The position numbers were made by a program, and so were the translations under genes. This document shows positions 1-7,814 of a DNA stretch of 60,816 nt, in pieces; the first letter of the stretch is position 1; each line of letters starts with the position of its first letter. Source of the DNA: Acidobacteriota bacterium. Lineage in GTDB: Bacteria > Acidobacteriota > Terriglobia > Terriglobales > Acidobacteriaceae. The stretch is from positions 1 through 60,816 of the forward strand of contig JAJZEA010000015.1 in assembly GCA_021851335.1 (NCBI GenBank), written 5' to 3'. Below the pieces are notes generated by a model, which saw only the letters and a program-made list of their open reading frames with translations, ran no database searches and was not told the DNA's origin.

Positions 1-45
1 GCTCCATGCAGTGGCGCATCCGTTGCATGCAATGCCATGCAATGG
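1..45 (-). repeat. Composite intergenic element, copy 1 (partial at window edge)
   Basis: Only the stop-proximal end of the element lies in the window. Read on the minus strand it starts one base after the stop codon of the 147-residue gene and carries two copies of the S box CATTGCATG (plus-strand positions 26-34 and 36-44), then a degenerate third copy. The same box follows the stop codon of six other units in the first 10 kb, so this is taken as the first copy of that family. Confidence 0.75.
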
Positions 46-489
46 TCAGAGTGCTTCGGGTCCCGCTTCGCGCACCAGCAGCCGATACAGATACACCGTT
101 CCCATCGCCTCGTTCGCGCCGATCGACTCGATCAGGTAGCCTTGTCCCGCCATCGTCACCGACATCGTCATCGCAAACAGGCTCTGCGCCGAAGTGAGGT
201 TCATCGATGCCACCTGCGCCTCGACGCTCGTGGCCGACATCAACATCTCCCAGCGCGGCATATCGCCTTCGCGCCACGTCGGCGGCAGCTTCCTCATCAG
301 CACCGGCGAAATCGCCACCTGTTGAAAGTTGTTCGCCACCAACCCCACTTCGCTCTGCTCCGTGTCGGGATTCGCGCCCGTCACCTGCAAATACGCCGTC
401 GTGCCGGCCACCGTCCGCAGAATCGCATCCGTCAGCATCTGCGGTATCGCAGTCCCGTTTCGTGATGCCGTATCGCTCATCGTCGTCAC
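46..489 (-). CDS. Small phage structural-region protein, function unknown
   Basis: A 147-residue protein whose start codon overlaps the stop of the upstream head-tail connector by four bases, so translation is probably coupled. It has no signal peptide or clear membrane segment and no motif I recognise. It contains a run PPTWREGDMPRWEM and an Ala/Met-rich C-terminal half. Its place directly after a connector and downstream of the capsid gene is where head-closure, stopper or tail-terminator genes usually lie, so a head-completion role is possible, but that rests on position alone. An intergenic element starts one base after the stop codon. Confidence 0.7.
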   Translation of the reverse strand: MTTMSDTASRNGTAIPQMLTDAILRTVAGTTAYLQVTGANPDTEQSEVGLVANNFQQVAISPVLMRKLPPTWREGDMPRWEMLMSATSVEAQVASMNLTSAQSLFAMTMSVTMAGQGYLIESIGANEAMGTVYLYRLLVREAGPEAL

Positions 490-1109
490 CCCAGTCTCTT
501 CGCAATGTAGGGCCGCAGCAGCACCTGCACCGTCTGGTCAATCAGCGTCGTCCCGAAGTACTGCAACCACATCGTGTCCACGCGCGACCGCTGCACATTC
601 AGCGAAGGCTGCGCCTGCGCATTCTTCACAATCTGCGCACACGCCGTCTTGATGTCGTCGCCAATCGTCGCCAGCCCCGCCGTATACGTCACCTCGACCT
701 CGTTGAACGGCAAACCCATCAGGTTCCACGGCAGCGTCAGAATCCCCGTATTCGGGTCAAAATCCACCGTCGTCGGGTCCAACGCCGACCACTCCCCAGG
801 CAGCGAAAACGCCAGCGCCGCATCCAGCAGCGGCACCACCGGCAAATCGCCTCGCCGCGGCCACGCATACTTGCCCTGCATCGCAATCAGCGGCGTCGTC
901 GCCGGAGCCAGCGGCGCCAGCGGCAGATAACTCATCATCACCGTCTGCGAACCGCTCACAATCCGCGACCGCTCCGTGTACTGCGTAATGTTGATGTCCG
1001 GCCTGCGGCAATAGGAGTTGATCAGCGCCGTCGCCGCCGTCACCCAATCCGCACTCGTCCCCGCCGGCAATCCGTAATTCGTGTAATCCGTTGGCAATAG
1101 ATACGCCAT
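486..1109 (-). CDS. Putative phage head-tail connector protein
   Basis: A 207-residue protein beginning MAYLLPTDYTNYGL. The N-terminal helix-rich part with a TAATALINSYCRRP segment (about residues 25-36) and a middle beta-rich part ending in VEVTYTAGL (about 138-146) resemble gp6/YqbG-type adaptor proteins that sit between portal and tail. It follows the capsid gene in transcription order, the usual place for a connector, and overlaps the next gene by four bases. The start ATG has GGAAAGGAATGAGGG just upstream. The family call comes from the general fold pattern and gene order, not a diagnostic motif. Its 5' leader contains a long period-6 tract. Confidence 0.6.
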   Translation of the reverse strand: MAYLLPTDYTNYGLPAGTSADWVTAATALINSYCRRPDINITQYTERSRIVSGSQTVMMSYLPLAPLAPATTPLIAMQGKYAWPRRGDLPVVPLLDAALAFSLPGEWSALDPTTVDFDPNTGILTLPWNLMGLPFNEVEVTYTAGLATIGDDIKTACAQIVKNAQAQPSLNVQRSRVDTMWLQYFGTTLIDQTVQVLLRPYIAKRLG

Positions 1110-1113
1110 CCCT

Positions 1114-1663
1114 CATTCCTTTCCAGCGCCGCGTCCCGCTCTCACCCGTACCGTTGCTCTTACCGTTGTTGTTGCCGTTGTTGCTGTTGTTGTTGTTGCT
1201 GTTGTTGTTGCTCTTGCTGTTGCCCTTGCTCTTGCTTTTGCTCTTGCTCTTGCTTTTGCTTTTCTTGTTGGCCTTCCCGCAGGGAATCTGCTTCTTCCTT
1301 TGCTTTTGCCTTTGCTTTTGCTTTTGCCTTTGCTTCTTCTTTTGCCCTTGCTCTTGCTCTTGTTTTTCTTGTTGTCATTCCCGAAGGGAATCTGCTTCTT
1401 CCTTTGCTTTTGCTTTTGCCTTTGCTTCTTCTTTTGCCCTTGCCCTTGCTCTTGCTTTTCTGGTTGTCCATCCCGAGGGAATCTGCTTTTCGCATCACCC
1501 TCCACCCCAGCAAGCCCGCGACCAACGGAAGCGGCCACTGCGCGCACGCGCGTCTGCTGCATGCAATGCTCATGCAATGCCCGCGACCAACGGGAGCGCC
1601 ACAAGCGTCTGTGGCGACCGAAGGTCGCGGCTGCCCCATGCAATGGCTGCTGCATGCAATGCT
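1114..1663 (-). repeat. Composite intergenic element, copy 2 (with triplicated Q-T unit)
   Basis: This fills the gap between the capsid stop and the connector start. Minus-strand order: S boxes (plus 1653-1661 and 1637-1645) two bases after the capsid stop; the P hairpin with arms GCGACC/GGTCGC (1614-1628); two N boxes CTCCCGTTGGTCGCGGG or near copies (1580-1594 and 1515-1529) separated by more S boxes; then three units, each a Q hairpin with TTCCC/GGGAA arms (1471-1480, 1377-1391, 1274-1286) followed by a GCAAAA/GCAAGG-type tract. The tract ends about 40 bases before the connector start and decays into GCAACA repeats. The Q hairpins are 94 and 103 bases apart, which points to tandem duplication of the Q-T unit. 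Confidence 0.85.
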
Positions 1664-2632
1664 TTACCGGTCGACCAGCACCTGGTAGTGTGCGTAGTTG
1701 GCGCCCTTCACCACCACGCCGCCAAACTTCACCGCCACATACTGGAGGGTGAGCGAGTTCGGCAGACCGAGTTCGAAGATGCGCGGAGCCGGATCGCCCA
1801 GCCAGTGATACTCGATCAGGTCTTCCGTCACGATGTAGGCCGGCAGCACCGCCGTGCCCGATCCAGGAGTGCCGGTATAACCCAGGCTCCAGTCCGGAAT
1901 CAGCGGCAGATCGCCTGCCTGCGTCGAAAGCATCTTCACCGTCACGCCGCCGGTAATGTTATCGGTGCGCAACACCACGTTGAACTCCGTCTTCATCTCC
2001 TGGTCGATCAGGTCCAGCAGCACCGGATTGGCATAGATCGCCGTCGGCCTCACACGATAGCCATTGCTGGCCACCATCTGCGCCACCGTCGTCTTCAGCC
2101 CATTCACAATCGACGAAGTCGTCGAGACCGTCGTCGTATTGCCACCCGCCACAATCTGCGCCGTCGCGCCCATATACTGGGTCGTTGTCGGAGCCGTCAG
2201 GCTGGTGTCGTTGCCGTTCCACAGCGCCACATCGTGCGCCACCATCAACCCGCTCACCGTGTCGGCCAGGTCCTTGGCCTGCAAGTAGGCGAACTGCTGC
2301 TGCTGGTTGCCCAGCTCCACATCGAAGAGGTTGTAGTTCATCTGCGCCACCAGCGCCTTCAGCGGCACCGCCCGCTCCACACGCGTCGGACTCACCACCG
2401 TCGGCGTAATCGCGCGCGGGTTGACAAAGGCCGCCGTGCCCGCATTCGGAATCGCCGTCTCCTCGAAGTACCGCGACGGATGACCCGTTGCCGGAACCTG
2501 CTTGATCCTCTGCCCAAACGGACTCGATCGACGACAGATGTCGAAGATCTCCGTCTGGTACATGGGAACTTCAATCGCTCCAGGTCCGATGTAATCGGCC
2601 GCCGCATGAATGTCTGCAAAACTGATGTTCAT
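1664..2632 (-). CDS. Major capsid protein, HK97-fold type (putative)
   Basis: A 322-residue protein starting MNISFADIHAAADY. I prefer this ATG to one 15 codons upstream because AAAGAG lies six bases before it. The order terminase, portal, protease, coiled-coil protein, then this gene is the classical head module, and the length suits a major capsid protein. Seen in it: an N-terminal helical arm, a central segment QQFAYLQAKDLADTVSG like the long spine helix of HK97-type subunits, a domain with QIVAGGNTTTVS, and a beta-rich C-terminus ending GANYAHYQVLVDR. It would self-assemble around a scaffold and be processed by the nearby protease. The fold is inferred. Confidence 0.75.
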   Translation of the reverse strand: MNISFADIHAAADYIGPGAIEVPMYQTEIFDICRRSSPFGQRIKQVPATGHPSRYFEETAIPNAGTAAFVNPRAITPTVVSPTRVERAVPLKALVAQMNYNLFDVELGNQQQQFAYLQAKDLADTVSGLMVAHDVALWNGNDTSLTAPTTTQYMGATAQIVAGGNTTTVSTTSSIVNGLKTTVAQMVASNGYRVRPTAIYANPVLLDLIDQEMKTEFNVVLRTDNITGGVTVKMLSTQAGDLPLIPDWSLGYTGTPGSGTAVLPAYIVTEDLIEYHWLGDPAPRIFELGLPNSLTLQYVAVKFGGVVVKGANYAHYQVLVDR

Positions 2633-2694
2633 ATCGCTCTTTCCGCCCGCTTCCGGGCCTGGTGAGTAGAAACCCACTGGTTATCGCAACCGCA

Positions 2695-2925
2695 AGCGCC
2701 CTTGCACTTGCATTTGCATTTGCATTTGCACTTGCAGTTGCACTTGCATTTGCATTTGCATTTGCACTTGCCCTTGCACTTGCCCTTGCCCTTCTGGTTG
2801 TCATTCCCGAAGGGAATCTGCTTTTGCCCTTGCAAACTTCCCCCGCAGCAACCTCCGCAGCCCCCCGCGACCCACGGGAGCGCCACCGCGCGAACGCGCA
2901 GCCGCTGCATGCAATGCGCAATGCT
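2695..2925 (-). repeat. Composite intergenic element, copy 3
   Basis: This lies between the stop of the coiled-coil gene and the capsid gene. On the minus strand it starts with the S box (plus 2908-2916, with a degenerate half copy at 2917-2924), then a GCGCG-TT-CGCGC hairpin (2888-2899), the N box (2864-2878), one Q hairpin with perfect ATTCCC/GGGAAT arms (2803-2817) and a period-6 tract of TGCAAA/TGCAAG units (about 2700-2795). The P hairpin is absent. The tract is purer here than in the other copies and ends about 65 bases before the capsid start codon. Confidence 0.85.
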
Positions 2926-3351
2926 TCAGAGTGAGCCTGCGCGTCGCAGTTGATTCTTCACCGCGATGCGTTGCTCCAGGCTCAGCCCTTTCAGCGCCGC
3001 GTCCAGCTTGGACATATCCACAGCGCTCTCGTTCAGTGCGTGTTTGGCCAGCATCTCCGCACTGGAGTTGGGCAGTGTCTGGCGCAGGCTCTTCAGCGGC
3101 TGCGGGGTGCGAATCCCCTCGAACCCTGCCTCCATTCTGCTCACCTCGCCGCGTAGCCGCTCGATCTCCTGTTCGGCTGCCGCCAGTCGATCCGCCAGGC
3201 CATCCTCGCCCTGCGTCTCCACCGTCGCCGAGATCCGTTCCAGCTCGCCGGTCAGCGCGCGCTGTCGAGCCTCAATGCGGTCCAACGCTGTCTCCAGCGT
3301 CGCTGCGGCTGTTTCCAGCCGTTCCATCACTTCCATCGTTTCGGTTTTCAT
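2926..3351 (-). CDS. Coiled-coil protein between protease and capsid, scaffold-like
   Basis: A 141-residue protein starting MKTETMEVMERL; GGAGCAAGG sits just before this ATG, which is why it is preferred to one five codons upstream. Residues about 5-80 form a strongly charged heptad-like helix (ETAAATLETALDRIEARQ, LAAAEQEIERLRGEVSRM) and the C-terminus is a second helical region with LEQRIAVKNQLRRAG. A free coiled-coil protein placed between the maturation protease and the capsid gene fits an assembly scaffold, corresponding to the delta domain that is fused to the capsid protein in HK97. The role is inferred from position and coiled-coil content. No intergenic element separates it from the protease (52-base gap), so these two genes form one unit. 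Confidence 0.65.
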   Translation of the reverse strand: MKTETMEVMERLETAAATLETALDRIEARQRALTGELERISATVETQGEDGLADRLAAAEQEIERLRGEVSRMEAGFEGIRTPQPLKSLRQTLPNSSAEMLAKHALNESAVDMSKLDAALKGLSLEQRIAVKNQLRRAGSL

Positions 3352-3403
3352 CCTTGCTCCTTTCATTTCTGTTCAACTCACTCCGCCCGGCCTTGCGGAA
3401 AAA

Positions 3404-3904
3404 CTAACTTGCCAGCCGGAAGCTCGTTTCCATATACGCCGCCTTGTCGCGCAGCAGAATCGCCGCGCCGGTAAAGGTCGCCCGCGTCAGTCGCCACACC
3501 TCGGCGCGCATATCGGCCACCTGCGCCTCGGCCAGCTCATAGCTCATCCCCATCGTGCCGCTCTTGGCGCGCCGCATCGACTCCACAGCCTCCGGAAAAT
3601 CCCGCGCATACAGGTAGCCCTTCACCACCAGCTTGCGCCCGCTGAAATCAGCATCCGTAATCACGCCGATCTTCCGTTTCGCGTCATGCCCATCCCAACC
3701 CGGCCTGTAATCGACAGCCATCCCCATCAGGCTCGGCAACGCCGCCTCCGCCGCCACGCGCGTCAACACCACACGATGCCCACGCGCACCCGCCGGAGCC
3801 TTGTCGCTCGGCACATCCACCATCGTCAACACACCCTCAAACGGCAGCCGATTCGGATGCCCTTTCACCGGTGGAATCTTCACTGACATCGCATCCAGTC
3901 GCAT
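3404..3904 (-). CDS. Putative capsid maturation (prohead) protease
   Basis: A 166-residue protein starting MRLDAMSVKIPP; GGGGGAGGGTAA directly precedes the ATG. It lies between portal and scaffold/capsid, the standard location of the protease that cleaves the scaffold during head maturation. A His in DGHDAKRKIG (about residue 73) and a Ser in the later segment SGTMGMSYELAEAQ (about residues 114-120) are spaced like the catalytic His and Ser of HK97-family (S78/U35) prohead proteases, and the strand KLVVKGYLYARDFP also fits. The catalytic assignment is tentative because no alignment was made. The size matches the compact members of the family. Confidence 0.65.
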   Translation of the reverse strand: MRLDAMSVKIPPVKGHPNRLPFEGVLTMVDVPSDKAPAGARGHRVVLTRVAAEAALPSLMGMAVDYRPGWDGHDAKRKIGVITDADFSGRKLVVKGYLYARDFPEAVESMRRAKSGTMGMSYELAEAQVADMRAEVWRLTRATFTGAAILLRDKAAYMETSFRLAS

Positions 3905-3954
3905 TTACCCTCCCCCATTCCTTTCCTGCTTCCCTTCACCCACCCCAGCCTTCG

Positions 3955-4253
3955 TCCTTGCCGATGCCCCTGCCCTTGCCCTTGCTTTTGCTTTTGCTTT
4001 TCTGGTTGTCATTCCCGCAGGGAATCTGCTTTTGTCCTTCCCACAACCTCCACCCATCCGCGTCCCATCCAGGCCGCGCCCTTTGCGGCAAGGGTGGAAA
4101 CCACAAACACCGGCAACCTCCACACCCCCGCGACCAACGGGAGCGCAAACGCGCAGTGGCTGCATGCAATGCCCCGCGACCCACGGGAGCGCCGCCAATG
4201 CCGCGTGGCGACCGAAGGTCGCGGCTGCCCCACGCAGTGGCCGCACGCGCCGC
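3955..4253 (-). repeat. Composite intergenic element, copy 4
   Basis: This is between the portal stop and the protease start. Minus-strand order: a degenerate S box against the portal stop; the P hairpin (plus 4208-4222); an N box (4173-4187); an S box (4163-4171); a second N box (4127-4141); a segment with GGTGTGGAGGTTGCC; an R module with CCACCCTTGCCGCAAAG plus GCGGCCTGGATGGG (about 4058-4097); a Q hairpin with perfect arms (4011-4025); and the GCAAAA/GCAAGG tract (about 3965-4005). The S-N pair is duplicated. The tract ends about 50 bases before the protease start. This copy is the closest relative of the inverted copy near 19.6 kb. Confidence 0.85.
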
Positions 4254-5582
4254 CTACTCCGCCTGCACCGCTGCCGCCGCCGCCAGCGGAGCTTTCCCGC
4301 CCGCCTCCAGCGGACTTAGTCCGCGCATCGCTCTCACCTCGTTCACCGTCAGCACGCCGGACTGCAAAAGCTGCACCTGCATCGCCAGCTCCGTCTGCGC
4401 ATCGGCCGCGCTCAGGTCGTTGAAGACAAACTCAAACTCCCGCCACCCAATGCACTTGGCAAAGAGGTCGCGCGTCAGGTGTTCCTCGATCCGCCGCGCC
4501 AGCGGCGCAATCGCCGACCGGAAGGCCTCATCGGTCAGCTCCGCCGCCGTCGAGCGATTCACATCCGCCTCCAGGCCCAGCAGCAGCGGCGGAAGCCCAA
4601 AGGCATCGGCAATCAGACGGATCAGAAACGTCTGCCACTCCAGCCGCATATCCGCGTCCGTGCCCTGGGCAAACCGCAGCACCTCCGGCTTCTGCTCGCA
4701 GGAGAGCAGCGGCACGCGCCCGGTGCCTTCAATCTCGTCCTGCCACCAGCGAATGATCCGCTCATGCTGCGCCGGCGAAGACTCATTCAGCCACAGCGCA
4801 TACTGCACCACCGTATTGGCCGCCAGCTTGCCCGCAAACCGATGCGCGCTCAGCAGCTCGTTGACCGTCTCAAAGGCCACCTCCAGCGGTCCCAGCCCAA
4901 ACGGCGAAAAGCTCCGCGGATTCATCCGCAGATAGATCAGTTGATCGTCGCGCAGCGGAATTCCCTCCTGCGCCGAGCGTCCCATCGGCACCTGCTCATA
5001 GCGCGGCTGCTCGCGGCTGCCATCCCACCGCGCGTTCACGCGAATCGTCGAGCCATCCACCGCCCACAACATCGCCGGGCGCATCGGATCCGTCGTCCGC
5101 TCCATCTCAATCGCTCCATAGCCGCCCGTCAGCGCATCCTCAACCACCTGCTCCAGCAGCGTGCGAAAGCTGTCCGACTCATTCGGCTCCTCCAGCATCC
5201 GCCGCAGCGCCTTCACCTTCCGCCGCGCATAGCCAATCTCGTCCTCGCTCGCCCCGCGCCGCACGCGAATCTGCCAGTCCATCGCCACAATGCGGTCCTT
5301 GATCACATTGATCGCCCGCCGCACCACCGGCGTCTCGGCAAAGCGACGCAGATTCATCTGCGTCGGCTTGGGCATCGCCGAGGTCGTCCCCGCGCCATAC
5401 CCATACGGCGAAATGATCGTCGGCATGGCGATCGTCCGCCGCTCGGCCAACTCGCCGTTGCCGGTCTCGCCATTTCGGCCTGCACCGCGCCCATTCTCGC
5501 CGCGCCCAGCCTCGCCGCGCCCAGCCTCAGCCCGCCGGCCCTCGCGATTCAATCCCTCCCACATCGCACGCACCCAGCTCAT
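4254..5582 (-). CDS. Phage portal protein
   Basis: A 442-residue protein starting MSWVRAMWEGLN, preceded by GAAGAGCGG. Portal-type features include the early segment ETPVVRRAINVIKDRIVAMDWQ split across a helix, GGYGAIEMER, LIYLRMNPRSFSPFGLGPLE, and the late segment LPPLLLGLEADVNRSTAAEL, typical of HK97/lambda-type portals of about 400-500 residues. The C-terminus carries VLTVNEVRAMRGLSPLEAGGK, a common portal tail. It would form the dodecameric vertex through which terminase packages DNA. Oddity: the N-terminal 50 residues contain a Gly-Arg-Glu low-complexity stretch of repeated AGRGE units encoded by near-perfect DNA repeats (about 5490-5545), unlike ordinary portal N-termini. Confidence 0.85.
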   Translation of the reverse strand: MSWVRAMWEGLNREGRRAEAGRGEAGRGENGRGAGRNGETGNGELAERRTIAMPTIISPYGYGAGTTSAMPKPTQMNLRRFAETPVVRRAINVIKDRIVAMDWQIRVRRGASEDEIGYARRKVKALRRMLEEPNESDSFRTLLEQVVEDALTGGYGAIEMERTTDPMRPAMLWAVDGSTIRVNARWDGSREQPRYEQVPMGRSAQEGIPLRDDQLIYLRMNPRSFSPFGLGPLEVAFETVNELLSAHRFAGKLAANTVVQYALWLNESSPAQHERIIRWWQDEIEGTGRVPLLSCEQKPEVLRFAQGTDADMRLEWQTFLIRLIADAFGLPPLLLGLEADVNRSTAAELTDEAFRSAIAPLARRIEEHLTRDLFAKCIGWREFEFVFNDLSAADAQTELAMQVQLLQSGVLTVNEVRAMRGLSPLEAGGKAPLAAAAAVQAE

Positions 5583-5759
5583 CCGCTCTTCGTTTTCTGC
5601 CTTCACGTTTGTCCATCCCTTCCCGCGCCGTGCGCGCTCTTCTTGTATTCCCGCCACCCGGTCTTCACCCACACCCAACATCCAGTCCCAAAGTTCCAGT
5701 TCCCAAAAATGCGGCCCAAAACAAAACAGGCACGGCCACCATGGCCATGCCTGTCGTCT

Positions 5760-5909
5760 CTACTCTTGCCCTTGCTGTTGCCCTGGCTGTTGCTTTTCTT
5801 GTTGGCCTTCCCGCAGAGAATCTGCTTCTTACTCCGTCCTCAGCGCCACCACTCACCCGCGACCAGCGGGAGCGCCACGGCGCGAACGCGCGTCTGCTCC
5901 ATGCAATGG
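5760..5909 (-). repeat. Composite intergenic element, copy 5 (short)
   Basis: This is the shortest internal copy, after the DUF3037 gene and before the portal. On the minus strand the S box (plus 5900-5908) begins one base after the stop codon. Then come the GCGCG-TT-CGCGC hairpin (about 5880-5892), one N box (5856-5870), a Q hairpin with one arm mutated (TTCCC against GAGAA, 5808-5820), and a short tract of GCAACA/GCAAGG units (5762-5800). The P hairpin and R module are missing. The mutated Q arm suggests an older copy without strict selection on that stem. Confidence 0.8.
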
Positions 5910-6821
5910 TTAGACGTGCAGCTCGACCCGCGCCGTCTCGGCCATCGCGGCCAGCTCGGTCGTCGTGCGCACCACGATCGCGTGCTCCTCCATCGTCTCC
6001 ACGGCAAAGCGATACGCGCCCTCGCGATCCTCATCCTCGGCCTGTTGCGCGGCCTGCCGCGCGGCAAACTTCGTCCACGGCTCAATGACCGCCGTCAGTT
6101 CCAGCGCGGCCTTTTCGATGCGCTCCACGCCGACCCGCAAGCCGGCGGCGGAAAACGCCAGCACCTTGGCCATCTCCACGCCCATCCCGCCGCCCACGCC
6201 GCCCACATGCTCCAGGCTCACGGCGTGAAACATGCGAATCAAACCCTGTTCGCGCTCGGCCCGATATCCGACGTCGATGCGCAGCGGATCGCCCGGCCTC
6301 GTATACTGCGAGGCTGGAATCCGCTTCCGCAGCAGCTCCCATACGCCCACCCGTTCAAACTCCGTGCGCATGGCGCCCTGGATCGCGGCCCGTCCGCTCA
6401 CCCGGCTCACGCGCTCCCGCCGTTGCGGCTCCACATACAGCCGCATCAGCTCTTCCATCCCCGCCTCCACGCTCTCGGCCAGATACGCGCGCGACTCGCT
6501 CATCTGCACGCAGTTCGAGAACGAATCCTCCAGCACGTGCATCAGATTGCCCTCCGGCTCGCTGGCAAACCGTCGCCGCAGCTCGGCTTCGAGCGCCTCC
6601 AGCATCTCCGTGTCGGCATCCGGATCCAGACAGCGCACCCGCCGCCAGTCCGCCGTAAACTTCAAGCCCAGCACGCGCCGGGCCGCATTCTCCGCCGCAT
6701 TGCCCGCCGAATTCGCTCTCTCGCCCGCGCGCAGCAGCACCCCGATATGCACAAACTCGTTGCGCACCGGGTCCGGCACATACCGCAGCAGCGAAAACTC
6801 GCACTCCATCCGGCCATTCAT
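5910..6821 (-). CDS. DUF3037-type protein paired with HipA-like kinase
   Basis: About 303 residues from the ATG of MNGRMECEFSLLRYVPDP (a GTG three codons upstream is also possible). The N-terminal core CEFSLLRYVPDPVRNEFVHIG matches my memory of DUF3037 proteins, which are often encoded next to HipA-like kinases. Residues about 70-220 are helix-rich and a later segment, GMGVEMAKVLAFSAAGLRVG, precedes a C-terminal helix pair. The function is unknown in the literature I recall; a partner, antitoxin or adaptor role for the kinase is inference from the pairing. It is 57 bases downstream of the kinase gene with no intergenic element between, so the two form one unit, set between terminase and portal where no packaging gene is expected. 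Confidence 0.75.
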   Translation of the reverse strand: MNGRMECEFSLLRYVPDPVRNEFVHIGVLLRAGERANSAGNAAENAARRVLGLKFTADWRRVRCLDPDADTEMLEALEAELRRRFASEPEGNLMHVLEDSFSNCVQMSESRAYLAESVEAGMEELMRLYVEPQRRERVSRVSGRAAIQGAMRTEFERVGVWELLRKRIPASQYTRPGDPLRIDVGYRAEREQGLIRMFHAVSLEHVGGVGGGMGVEMAKVLAFSAAGLRVGVERIEKAALELTAVIEPWTKFAARQAAQQAEDEDREGAYRFAVETMEEHAIVVRTTTELAAMAETARVELHV

Positions 6822-6887
6822 CGCATTCACTCAGTTCACAAAGATCCAGCTACCCGCTATCTTACCCCCGCCGCCATCCGCCTTCGC

Positions 6888-7688
6888 TCACATTTTCCAA
6901 CCCCCAAACGGCCTTCGTTCCGTTTTTCCAAACCCTTCCACCAGTTCCCGAATCCTTCCCTGCCTGCGCGCCAGCGTCTCCACCAGCCGTTCCATCTCGC
7001 CCACGTCGCCACCGTACCACTCCGGCGGAATCGCCTCCGCCGCCAGCCATATCTGTTCCAGCGGCATCGCCTCCAGCCGGCTCAGCCACGGTTCAAAGCT
7101 CTCCCAGCCCGTCACCCCCGCGTAGACTCCGTTCCGCGGATAGACCCCGCGCAGCGGCGCATCTTCAAACTTCCACTCCCCGGCGTGAAAACAGAATCCC
7201 TGGTCGATAAAGACCGCTGTATACCGCCGCTCCCGCGCCGAACGCGTAAAGACCGCCTGCCGACCATTGGCATTGCCCGTCCACTTGTCCAGCGCCAGCA
7301 TCCCGGCAAACTCCGCCAGATTCCGCACCTCGCCCAACTGCTCCTCCGGCAGATAATCCATCACCTGCCCCGGCATCAGCCCGCCCACATACCGCGCGCC
7401 AAAGTTCAGCCCCGCAGCACACGGCTCGCGCCGCCGACCCAGGTCCACCTGCAACTCCGGCGTATGCTCCACCAACCACGAGGAAACCTCCACCACCTCG
7501 GTCTCCGGCACCGTCAACCCCACCGCCGCCGCCAGCCGCGTCGCCAGCATCTCGTTCGCCAACACCCGCTCATGCTGCGGATTGTTGCGAAACTTCACCA
7601 CATAGAGCCGCCCATCGGAGCCAAGCATCAACTGCCCCTGCGCCCCGCCGCGCATCCTCCGAATCTGCTGCACCGCCTGCACCGCCAA
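6888..7688 (-). CDS. HipA-like Ser/Thr kinase family protein
   Basis: A 266-residue protein with a glycine-rich loop GGAQGQ (14-19), a candidate ATP lysine K32 in YVVKFRNNPQ, a catalytic-loop-like segment LDKWTGNANGRQ (D134, N139) and a metal-binding FIDQGFCF (D162). These match the short HipA-like kinase family without the N-terminal subdomain of classical HipA. Classical HipA phosphorylates glutamyl-tRNA synthetase and stops growth; whether this shorter protein does so is unknown. No ATG is available: an in-frame stop lies just upstream, so the start is TTG (7688) or GTG (7682). The usual HipB-type DNA-binding partner is absent; DUF3037 follows instead. It looks like an accessory gene inserted in a head module. 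Confidence 0.8.
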   Translation of the reverse strand: MAVQAVQQIRRMRGGAQGQLMLGSDGRLYVVKFRNNPQHERVLANEMLATRLAAAVGLTVPETEVVEVSSWLVEHTPELQVDLGRRREPCAAGLNFGARYVGGLMPGQVMDYLPEEQLGEVRNLAEFAGMLALDKWTGNANGRQAVFTRSARERRYTAVFIDQGFCFHAGEWKFEDAPLRGVYPRNGVYAGVTGWESFEPWLSRLEAMPLEQIWLAAEAIPPEWYGGDVGEMERLVETLARRQGRIRELVEGFGKTERRPFGGWKM

Positions 7689-7814
7689 GCTCGTTCATCC
7701 CCCGCCGCGCCGCGCTCATCGCCCACCCACGCGCTAATCCGGATTCTACCCGCTCCAACCTTCACCCAAACGCCCCACCCAAGCCACGCCCCCGCGATGT
7801 CCCGTGCCGTACCC

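Noticed and set aside
1113..1655. Long Lys/Ala/Arg/Gly-rich open frames over the intergenic elements, e.g. with KSRFPAG or KQIPCGNDN segments
   Set aside because: They are open in two frames because the tract has a period of six, they have no ribosome site, and the same peptides recur only where the repeat recurs. They are by-products of the repeat.
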